Of a stretch of 8,493 nt of DNA, positions 1 through 5,130 are shown in pieces. Position numbers and translations under genes: made by a program. Position 1 is the first letter of the stretch; the number at the start of each line of letters is the position of its first letter. The notes beneath the pieces were generated by a model, which worked only from the letters and a program-made list of their open reading frames with translations, was not told the origin of the DNA and searched no databases. Source of the stretch: CAJBLF01 sp964542965 (GTDB taxonomy: Bacteria; Patescibacteriota; Gracilibacteria; Absconditabacterales; Absconditicoccaceae); contig CAZIVH010000038.1 in NCBI GenBank assembly GCA_964542965.1, forward strand, positions 1-8,493. Reading direction: 5' to 3'.

Positions 1-1156
1 GCAGCTTGTTGTTCTTGTCAGAAAACAGTTCACTGTGGCACAATGCCCACTCGTGTTTGTCGCTATGGCGATACACAGCCTGCAGATAAGAACCCTGCGA
101 AGTCATCGACACCTGGCCAGTAGTGGTGGAAGCTATTGCTGCCGGAGGAGCGACAGTGTAATTGAGGGTCTGATGGGCCGCCATGAACTCGCCCGCCAGG
201 GTGACTTTGTTGATATTGTATTCGAATGAACCGATATCGACCTTGAAACGCAGGTTGGCATCTACATCTACCGAATATCCGGTTGATACCGGCGTAAGAC
301 CTGCTGCGGTCGGTATGAAAATCGGCTGGAAAACCATGATTTCATCTGTCTGAGTGTCAACATCCGTATGTGTTCCCCCGATTCGCAAACCTTCTACCGG
401 GGTATTCCAGATCACCTTTGAAGAATGGCAGATTTTTGAGGTCGTATCACGTTCCGGTTCGCCACTGTGGGCTACGCTTAATCCAGCTGCTTTCAGGGCT
501 GCCAGCTGAGGGGCAGGAATACCCTTGGCAGCAAGACCTGCATACAATTTTGCCGTGGCACCGGCCTCGAACATCCGGTTGATATTTCCCACGACTTCTT
601 TAACAACCCCGGCATCAGGGTCGATATCGGCGCCGCCGACCACCAGTTCAAGATCAAGACTGCCCTTGTCCATCGGAATGGTTCCATAGACAGAACCACC
701 GTTGAAGCCGGTCAGAAAGGTGCGGTAATCTTCCATGTAAATACCGGTGGGCAAAAGAACCGGAGTGCGCAGCATATCAATGTCGCGGTATTGATTGTAA
801 AGACCGAATGGAACTTTGACCCGGCCGAGTCTCAGACCAAGATTGTCGCTGTAGCGGTAGTCGCCATAGCCCCAGTCGACTTTTACGCTGTTATTACCTT
901 CGCTGCCAAGGTCGCGGGAGATCAGCTGCATGCCGACGCGCACTTTTTCATCCATGTTTTTCTGGAAGTTGAGAATGAATTCATTGAATTCGGTGCTGCC
1001 GTCATTCGACTTGTTCAGATAGTTGTTATTGTTGGTCTTCAGAAATCCCTGACTGACCAGGCCGTGCGTCACCAGATCATCAGAGGCTGCAGCAGAGCCT
1101 GCAGAGAGAACGACAGCCAATATTGCACCTATCAGGTCCCGTTTTCGATATCCCAT
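1..1156 (-). CDS. Porin-like outer-membrane beta-barrel protein, 3' end outside window
   Basis: The minus frame is open from ATG at 1156 to the window edge, giving 385 residues with no stop, so the C-terminus is missing. AGGAG with a 6-base spacer lies just upstream (GGAAGGAG, 1163-1170), which supports this start. Residues 1-24 form a Sec signal peptide: a basic MGYRKRD start, a hydrophobic core and an Ala-rich end before SDD. The mature part shows the alternating polar/hydrophobic pattern of outer-membrane strands, with stretches such as GRVKVPFGLYNQYRDIDMLR (111-130), LLPTGIY (134-140) and VIWNTPVEGLRIG (248-260). From memory these resemble Gram-negative general and phosphate-selective-type porins. 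The role would be passive solute uptake across the outer membrane; the substrate cannot be told. Cys243 and Cys373 are mildly unusual for such a barrel. It has its own promoter and is separate from the gene to its right. Porin-like fold is fairly secure; the subfamily is not. Confidence 0.8.
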   Translation of the reverse strand, partial: MGYRKRDLIGAILAVVLSAGSAAASDDLVTHGLVSQGFLKTNNNNYLNKSNDGSTEFNEFILNFQKNMDEKVRVGMQLISRDLGSEGNNSVKVDWGYGDYRYSDNLGLRLGRVKVPFGLYNQYRDIDMLRTPVLLPTGIYMEDYRTFLTGFNGGSVYGTIPMDKGSLDLELVVGGADIDPDAGVVKEVVGNINRMFEAGATAKLYAGLAAKGIPAPQLAALKAAGLSVAHSGEPERDTTSKICHSSKVIWNTPVEGLRIGGTHTDVDTQTDEIMVFQPIFIPTAAGLTPVSTGYSVDVDANLRFKVDIGSFEYNINKVTLAGEFMAAHQTLNYTVAPPAAIASTTTGQVSMTSQGSYLQAVYRHSDKHEWALCHSELFSDKNNKL

Positions 1157-1194
1157 TAACAGCTCCTTCCAGAGGTTACTATTTCGCAGCGAAG

Positions 1195-1210
1195 CAGGTT
1201 ATACAACCTG
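1195..1210. promoter_or_regulatory. Inverted repeat in the leader of the porin-like gene, possible operator
   Basis: CAGGTT-ATAC-AACCTG is a perfect 6+6 inverted repeat with a 4-base centre. It sits between the predicted transcription start (about 1233) and the ribosome binding site (1163-1170). It could be a dimeric repressor site or a small leader hairpin. Nothing in the window identifies a cognate regulator. Confidence 0.35.
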
Positions 1211-1239
1211 AATTCTCCCGATGCGTTACATGGGGCCGA

Positions 1240-1268
1240 AAATTATGTACAGGCACCATGGTTGTCAA
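1240..1268 (-). promoter_or_regulatory. Sigma70-like promoter of the porin-like gene
   Basis: On the minus strand a perfect TTGACA (-35) lies at 1268-1263. The -10 can be read as CATAAT (1247-1242, spacing 15) or TAATTT (1245-1240, spacing 17). Transcription would start near 1233, giving a 5' leader of about 75 bases before the ATG at 1156. A short inverted repeat CAGGA-N6-TCCTG (1279-1294) lies just upstream of the -35 box and could be an activator site, but it is weak. Confidence 0.6.
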
Positions 1269-1334
1269 GGAGATTTCTCAGGATATTTTTCCTGTTTGCC
1301 GTATTTGCAGAAGGAGCTGTGAGTACAGACTTTA

Positions 1335-1358
1335 ATGCCGGTCTTTTTAGACCGGCAT
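1335..1358 (-). terminator. Strong 10-bp hairpin, probable terminator of the repeat-protein gene
   Basis: ATGCCGGTCT and AGACCGGCAT form a perfect 10-bp stem with a 4-base loop. It lies about 85 bases past the stop codon of the gene ending at 1443. Neither strand has a proper U-run after the stem (minus continues TAAAG), so intrinsic termination is likely but not textbook. It separates that gene from the porin promoter at 1268-1240. Confidence 0.5.
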
Positions 1359-1386
1359 CAAAATTTGAGGCAACTTTTGATTCAGA

Positions 1387-1412
1387 TTGCTTCAGGGCTT
1401 CGCCCCAGGCAA
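1387..1412 (-). other. Second hairpin in the 3' region of the repeat-protein gene
   Basis: GGGC-TTC-GCCC (1395-1405) is nested inside TTGC/GCAA (1387-1390 and 1409-1412) with an asymmetric internal loop. It sits between the stop codon at 1443-1445 and the stronger hairpin at 1335-1358. It may help stabilise the 3' end of the message or assist termination. Confidence 0.35.
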
Positions 1413-1442
1413 TGACACATCACACCTGATGGGTCTATCTGG

Positions 1443-2599
1443 TCAATATTCGGAGTCTTCCAGAAAATCGAACATCCAGTCGCCAGAACTGTCGGTGGAT
1501 TCTCCCTGCGGGCCGGTTACAGTCGTTTCGGTATGCAGGCCAGTCGCATCGACGCTGCCGGTGACCTCACTGGTAAAGGTCTTGCCACTGTCAGTCGTGG
1601 TGGTAGTGGTCAGCGTGTTATCTTCAAGGCTGTGTGTCGAAGTCAAATGTGCATCGACACCCTGCTCACCAGTAATCGTTTTGTCAGTGGTGACAACNNN
1701 NNNNNNNNNNNNNNNNNNNNNNNNNNNNNNNNNNNNNNNNNNNNNNNNNNNNNNNNNNNNNNNNNNNNNNNNNNNNNNNNNNNNNNNNNNNNNNNNNTCA
1801 AATGTGCATCGACACCCTGCTCACCAGTAATCGTTTTGTCAGTGGTGACAACGTTGCCTTCTTGAGAATGAGTGCCAGTAACATTGGCAGTCTTACCCTT
1901 CGGCCCTTTCCATTCACGATTGAACACCGCCTTGCCGTCTTCAACTGTAGTGGTGCCGGTTACGGTTGACTCCTTGCCATTCTCACCAGTTACACTGCCT
2001 TCATATGTCAGGGTATTGCCATTACGGTCGACCTGCCCCTCATAGGTTTGCGTATGGCCTTTTGGACCGGTTCTGGTGCCGGAAATATCGGCGCCAGGGC
2101 CGTCCTCGGCAAGACGTTTCATGCGTTCGTTGAGTTCTGGAATCTGCTGTCCGATTTCCTGGCGTTCTTCAGGAGTCATAGCCTGCCACTGCTGCTGCAA
2201 AGCAGTTTTTCGTTCGCGATAGAGGTTCTGGTCACTCGAATTCTTAGCTTCCTGGAAAGCTTTGATCTTTTCCTGGAGAGCCGCAAATTTTTTGCCACTG
2301 CCATCTTTCTGGCGCAAAGCCTGCCATTTTTCCTTCATGGCCTGACGGCGGGCTTTGGCCGCTTCAGGGTCAGCTTTTTGCTGCTGTCTGCGCTGCTGCA
2401 GTTTTTCTTTCAGAGCTTCGCCTTTTCCCGCGCCCTTCTGGCGGTTCTGTTTGCGTTCCTGCAGTTTTGCCTTGATGGCTTCGACATTTTTCGCCCTCCC
2501 CTGCCCTTTGGCCCGGTTACCTTGCCCAGCGACAGCATCAGTTGCCGGAACCATCAATAAAGCAGAAAAAACCAGAACAAAAATGACCTTTTTCATCAT
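1443..2599 (-). CDS. Exported coiled-coil and tandem-repeat protein, interrupted by an assembly gap
   Basis: As written, the frame breaks at the N run (1698-1797). The 55 bases on each side of the Ns are identical; merging them removes 155 bases and leaves 1002 bases in frame, a 333-residue protein ending at TGA 1445-1443. Two ATGs are adjacent (2599 and 2596). AGGAG at 2607-2603 is 3 bases from the first and 6 from the second, so 2596 is probably used. Residues 1 to about 24 are a signal peptide ending near DAVA. Residues about 26-165 are Lys/Gln/Glu/Arg-rich and predicted helical, probably coiled coil. Residues 177-314 are a Thr/Gly-rich region of 27-residue repeats that looks beta-structured. 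The C-terminus is acidic (DWMFDFLEDSEY). I do not recognise the family. An extracytoplasmic structural or adhesive role is only a guess. Confidence 0.75.
1503..2071 (-). repeat. Coding region of five degenerate 27-residue repeats
   Basis: Numbering on the gap-merged 333-residue protein, the units are 177-203, 204-230, 231-257, 258-284 (27 residues each) and 285-309 (25 residues), followed by a partial unit TGPQG (310-314). Most units start with TG(P/E)xG or KGPKG. They carry a Thr/Gly-rich centre such as VTGT, then a turn such as RNGN, EDGK, QEGN or LEDN, then a second Thr-rich strand. DNA identity between units is low, so the array is old. The coordinates here include the N gap. Confidence 0.7.
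1643..1852. repeat. 55-bp identical sequences flanking a 100-N assembly gap
   Basis: The 55 bases at 1643-1697 are identical to those at 1798-1852, with exactly 100 Ns between (1698-1797). Identical contig ends of k-mer-like length around a round-number gap are typical of a failed contig overlap rather than real missing sequence. The merged sequence keeps the reading frame and the 27-residue protein periodicity. A genuine repeat that was collapsed or split by the assembler cannot be excluded. Confidence 0.85.
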
Positions 2600-2642
2600 A
2601 GACTCCTGAAACCTCGATTAGTTCACTCTCTTCATTTTGGTA

Positions 2643-2671
2643 ATTTTAGAATCTCTCGAACCGGAAGTCAA
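2643..2671 (-). promoter_or_regulatory. Sigma70-like promoter of the repeat-protein gene
   Basis: TTGACT (minus, 2671-2666) and TAAAAT (2648-2643) are separated by exactly 17 bases, five of six matches to consensus in each box. The start of transcription would be near 2636, leaving a leader of about 37-40 bases with AGGAG at 2607-2603. The -35 box contains the TGA stop (2670-2668) of the glycohydrolase remnant. Confidence 0.65.
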
Positions 2672-3060
2672 TAAGGCGGCAAAAGGCGGCGGAAGCCGTG
2701 AAACAGCACGCAGCCAAGCACCAGCAGATTGCGGGGCAACCGCAGTAACAGGTAGAGCTCAGCCGGCTTACGGGCCCGGCCACCTTGAAGCGTAATGGCG
2801 AGTGAGACGGCCAGGTCTTCCATCCACGCAACGGTTCCCGGCCATTCCATCAGCCCTGAAAGCCATTCAGCAGGCAATCCGGCCTCACCGACCGCACTGC
2901 CAATGATTCCGCCCAGTATCGCTGCCGTAGTATCGGCATCACCGCCGCATTCGACAATTTCGACAATGGCATCGCGAAATTCGCGCTGATGACGCAACCA
3001 GGCATGAATGACCACCGGGACAGTATGGTAGACATAACCACTGACGCCTTTTTCCGACAA
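2668..3060 (-). pseudogene. C-terminal remnant of an ADP-ribosylglycohydrolase (ARH/DraG-like)
   Basis: The frame gives 130 residues from a TTG at 3060; an in-frame TGA lies two codons upstream (3066-3064), so it cannot be longer. The motif ECGGDADTTAAILGGIIGS (37-55) matches the GGDxDT metal-binding signature near the C-terminus of the ADP-ribosylglycohydrolase family, which removes ADP-ribose from proteins or small molecules using two metal ions. GYVYHTVP (8-15) and the closing HGFRRLLPPY also look family-typical. Family members are usually about 300 residues or more. The N-terminal half with the other metal-binding acidic residues is absent, and the DNA beyond 3060 is AT-rich and non-coding. 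I see no ribosome binding site for the TTG. It is best read as a 5'-truncated, inactive gene. Confidence 0.75.
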
Positions 3061-3070
3061 TAATCATCTA

Positions 3071-3100
3071 TTAATAATATATGTCATTTATTGTCATTTA
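3071..3100. repeat. Left copy of an imperfect 30-bp direct repeat around the CPBP unit
   Basis: This AT-rich sequence matches 4719-4748 at 24 of 30 positions by hand alignment, with an identical 13-base core ATTTATTGTCATT (3086-3098 and 4734-4746). It begins 10 bases beyond the point where the glycohydrolase remnant ends. Within it TGTCATTTA also occurs twice in tandem. It may mark an insertion or deletion junction; low complexity makes chance a real alternative. Confidence 0.35.
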
Positions 3101-3165
3101 GCAATGAAGAAAAGCAGCTTCTATTAAGGCTTAAAAACGTGATTAAATCTTATTGAGGCTAAAAC

Positions 3166-4005
3166 TCAACTCAAATCAGGGCTGAATTTAAATCGCTTTA
3201 TTATAAAGGCAGCTGTGCAAGATAAAATTCCCAGAGCAATTATTTGGCAGTGGTAAAAAAGCCAAATATCGGACTTGCCTTCCAGAAATAAAATTCGTTC
3301 TGTCGTGAAATGGACGACAGTGTTATAAAAAGCATGCGTAATGGTCAATGGAAGCATACTTCCTGCAGAAAGGCGCCAGACAATATAATAAGGAAGGTAA
3401 GCGCAGGTATAGTAAATCACTGAAGTAGCAACATAATTCGGTGTAACCAGATCCAGAGTTAAATAGAACCCAATATGCCAGATTCCCCATAAAGCACCAA
3501 TGCTAAGAATTGAACCGAAACATGGAATTAGATGTAAAACTCTGGGAAGAAGGAAGGCACGCCAACTTATATCTTCGAAAGAAGCCAGAAACAGGTTAAT
3601 CAGGAAATATCCAAAGATATGCCCCGAAAATGGGAGATCCTCAATAACCGGCAGTTGGCCGGCAACCAGATAATGACCCATGGCAGCCGTAATTACAGAC
3701 ATAGTAGTCAAAAACAGGCCGACGATAAGAGCCCTATTGTTTGCCGGCCATGTAAATCTCTTTATTAACCAGTGTTTTACGTGAGTTCCTTCCGTGTAAA
3801 GCAGTAAAACGGCCAGCAAACAATCCAATTTTGTTAATATATCCAGAGCAAAATTTTGGCCTTTGAAGGCCATAGAAAAATATGAAATTGCGAGTGATGC
3901 GGCAAGAAACAAAAAGACGCGAGCAAAGGCGCTTGCCCGCGGCAGTTTTTTAAAACTCGCTACCCCCCATATGTCATTACCAGAGGGTAATGTCATATCC
4001 TGCAA
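3166..4005 (-). CDS. CPBP family intramembrane protease homologue (CAAX-like)
   Basis: The product is a 279-residue polytopic membrane protein with about eight hydrophobic segments (near residues 28-46, 57-70, 92-112, 128-143, 163-180, 193-210, 216-232, 250-268). The family's catalytic motifs occur in order: FEDISWR (143-149) for EExxxR, ALWGIWH (171-177) with His177 for FxxxH, and HAFYN (224-228) for HxxxN/B. The first motif has Glu144-Asp145 instead of the usual Glu-Glu, a conservative change. Known relatives cleave prenylated proteins or peptides within the membrane; some are linked to bacteriocin processing or immunity. The frame starts at TTG 4005, one base after the stop of the upstream gene (4009-4007). 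ATG 3996 is an alternative, but AGGA lies only 1 base before it. Either start suggests translational coupling to the small exported protein, which could be a partner or substrate; that is inference. Confidence 0.85.
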   Translation of the reverse strand: MQDMTLPSGNDIWGVASFKKLPRASAFARVFLFLAASLAISYFSMAFKGQNFALDILTKLDCLLAVLLLYTEGTHVKHWLIKRFTWPANNRALIVGLFLTTMSVITAAMGHYLVAGQLPVIEDLPFSGHIFGYFLINLFLASFEDISWRAFLLPRVLHLIPCFGSILSIGALWGIWHIGFYLTLDLVTPNYVATSVIYYTCAYLPYYIVWRLSAGSMLPLTITHAFYNTVVHFTTERILFLEGKSDIWLFYHCQIIALGILSCTAAFIIKRFKFSPDLS

Positions 4006-4006
4006 T

Positions 4007-4480
4007 TTACTTAAGGTCTTTATGAGTCTTAGTTGTTATGTTTTTATAAACGGTTGTTCCATTTGGTAACGTAACAGTTCCGTTTTGTGTCGAACCGACA
4101 CTGCTTCCAGAGTTGCTGGAGCTATTTGGGTTGGTAGGCTTCGGTAATGTAACAACACCCGGTTTTGTTGGCTTTGGAGCTGTTTGGGTCTGGCTAGCGG
4201 TTCCGGGCGTAGAAACTGTACCACTGGCTGGGGTTTGTGGCTTGGGTTTTGGTTTGGAATAGTTTTGCCCACCATACGATGAGAGATCCATACCGCTTTC
4301 CTCGGCATCTCCAGGCATATCCCCCGGTCCATTTGGAGTTGGATCGTTGTAATTGGGGCCACCATATGAAATTCTTGTCTGTGGTTTTTCTGAATAATTT
4401 TTTATCTTTGCTTCAGTTGCAAATGCAGCGGTGCAAGACAGATAAGCAAAAATTGCAATTAAAATTTTTGTATTACGCAT
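4007..4480 (-). CDS. Small exported Pro/Thr/Ser-rich protein with SYGG(P/Q)NY repeat
   Basis: The product is 157 residues, family not recognised. The ATG at 4480 follows GAGG (4494-4491) with a 10-base spacer and lies about 37 bases past the predicted transcription start. Residues 1-21 form a signal peptide ending AFA|TEA. The SC at 15-16 is not a good lipobox, because Tyr is at -3. The mature part is low-complexity and probably disordered. SYGGPNY (38-44) recurs as SYGGQNY (68-74) exactly 30 residues later. A Pro/Lys stretch follows (KPKPKPQTP, 76-84), then a Thr/Pro/Ser linker and two VTLP motifs (110-113 and 136-139). There is no Cys in the mature protein. It is first in an operon with the CPBP protease homologue, one base apart. 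It could be a surface or envelope protein or a protease substrate; the sequence alone does not decide. Confidence 0.8.
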   Translation of the reverse strand: MRNTKILIAIFAYLSCTAAFATEAKIKNYSEKPQTRISYGGPNYNDPTPNGPGDMPGDAEESGMDLSSYGGQNYSKPKPKPQTPASGTVSTPGTASQTQTAPKPTKPGVVTLPKPTNPNSSSNSGSSVGSTQNGTVTLPNGTTVYKNITTKTHKDLK

Positions 4481-4523
4481 AATTTGTTTCCCTCAATGTT
4501 TCGTTATTAAATTTGTTGGGACA

Positions 4524-4552
4524 ACAATATAAGAATGTTAACCAGATGTCAA
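4524..4552 (-). promoter_or_regulatory. Sigma70-like promoter of the exported-protein/CPBP unit
   Basis: A perfect TTGACA (minus, 4552-4547) and TATTGT (4529-4524, four of six matches) are separated by 17 bases. A run of 12 T (plus-strand A, 4551-4562) runs into the -35 box and continues upstream, resembling an AT-rich UP element. The start site would be near 4517. Confidence 0.6.
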
Positions 4553-4718
4553 AAAAAAAAAATAACGTGATAGATTGGCTCTTGGAAAGGTTTTTCCTAT
4601 AACTTTTAGATTAGCCGTCGATTTTCCGGCAAGCTGCTCTGGTTACTGGTTGCTTGTCTGTGCCAGATCGCGGCGTTTTTCATTTTCCTGGCCTGCATGG
4701 TGAAAACTTCGTCGTTTA

Positions 4719-4748
4719 CTAATAAATTTTGTAATTTATTGTCATTAA
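4719..4748. repeat. Right copy of the imperfect 30-bp direct repeat
   Basis: This is the partner of 3071-3100, 24 of 30 positions identical, same orientation. The pair brackets the whole CPBP unit including its promoter. Confidence 0.35.
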
Positions 4749-4829
4749 AAGACTGTTTTCATCGTTTTGCCGTGACGGCGGAAGAACTCTGTCCACAAAA
4801 TCTTTTTCCCCTGCGGAGCCGCCCGTCGA

Positions 4830-5044
4830 TGACCCCTGGAATGGTCAAGTAAAAATGGACATTTTTTTAAGCGGCCATTCTTGCTTTATTGACTGAGGCG
4901 AATTCCATCGGTGCTTTATAAGCAACCTGGATCGAAGCGTTTCTCAGGGCAAATCTAGATCGCTAAGAATTCCTTAGCGTACGTAAATTTCCGTTTGGTG
5001 TCGTGACCCCTGATAGCGCTATTTTTTGTTTGGCCAAGGAAATT
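4830..5044 (-). mobile_element. Degraded 3' end of a probable transposase with IS-end-like sequence
   Basis: On the minus strand the frame reads ALRNASIQVAYKAPMEFA and then SVNKARMAA before a TAA, ending about 20 bases before a possible element end, CATTCCAGGGGTCA (read toward 4830). The K(T/A)PMEFA-like ending near the stop resembles the C-termini of DDE integrase-core (IS3/IS481-type) transposases, and ends close to CAGGGGTCA also occur in such elements; both statements are from memory. Upstream, a different frame contains RGHDTKRKFTYAKEFLAI (about 5012-4958) up to a TAG at 4957-4955. The two pieces would need a frameshift to join. Only some 55-60 codons remain, with no start and no opposite end, so it is a relic. 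The family assignment is tentative. Confidence 0.4.
4961..4979. repeat. 19-base palindrome CGCTAAGAATTCCTTAGCG
   Basis: CGCTAAG and CTTAGCG are perfect 7-base inverted arms around AATTC. It lies within the transposase remnant, where it would encode part of YAKEFLA on the minus strand, so the symmetry may be incidental. No U-run follows on either strand. Confidence 0.45.
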
Positions 5045-5130
5045 TCAGCCCTTCACTCATTCTGCTATTGCACCCAATAGAGCGCTCATATCTTCAGATT
5101 TTGTAAAATCGTAATTCTTATCCAAGACCC

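Larger units (their letters stand above)
4553..5130. other. Gene-poor decayed intergenic region
   Basis: No complete gene is supported over about 580 bases. It contains the poly-A tract, a hydrophobic stop-free plus frame (4610-4852) with no start or ribosome binding site, the right copy of the 30-bp direct repeat, a transposase 3' remnant and a 19-base palindrome. Base composition shifts along it: the part around 4610-4710 is GC-richer than the AT-rich stretch beside it at 4711-4750. This fits a site where several fragments have accumulated. Weak stems at 5065-5080 (CTATTG/CAATAG) and 5097-5110 (GATTT/AAATC) follow the gene ending at 5131, but neither is a convincing terminator. Confidence 0.6.

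Noticed and set aside
791..1159. Plus-strand frame of 122 residues
   Set aside because: It lies antisense to the N-terminal part of the porin-like gene, which has a signal peptide, promoter and ribosome binding site.
1643..1852. CRISPR-like or tandem DNA repeat reading of the 55-bp duplicate
   Set aside because: There are only two copies, separated solely by Ns, inside a protein-coding frame; an unmerged contig overlap explains it better.
1387..1865. Plus-strand frames running through the N gap
   Set aside because: They depend on translating Ns and are antisense to the Thr-rich repeats of the minus-strand gene.
2048..2560. Plus-strand frame of 170 residues rich in Phe/Leu
   Set aside because: It is antisense to the Lys/Gln/Glu-rich part of the exported repeat protein. 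The Phe/Leu composition is what the complement of such codons gives, and there is no ribosome binding site.
2646..2831. Minus-strand 61-residue frame overlapping the glycohydrolase remnant
   Set aside because: It is an alternative frame of the remnant, which has the clear GGDADT family motif in its own frame.
3123..3165. Two similar short sequences, ATTAAGGCTTAAAAAC (from 3123) and ATTGAGGCTAAAAC (from 3152)
   Set aside because: They are short, AT-rich and need a one-base gap to align. They could be operator half-sites or a terminator scar, but support is too thin.
3972..3989. Inverted repeat CATTACC/GGTAATG near the start of the CPBP gene
   Set aside because: It is only 7 bases, lies inside the coding sequence, and nothing else suggests a regulatory role.
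5065..5110. Small stems CTATTG/CAATAG and GATTT/AAATC after the gene ending at 5131
   Set aside because: Stems of 5-6 AT-rich pairs without a following U-run are not convincing terminators.
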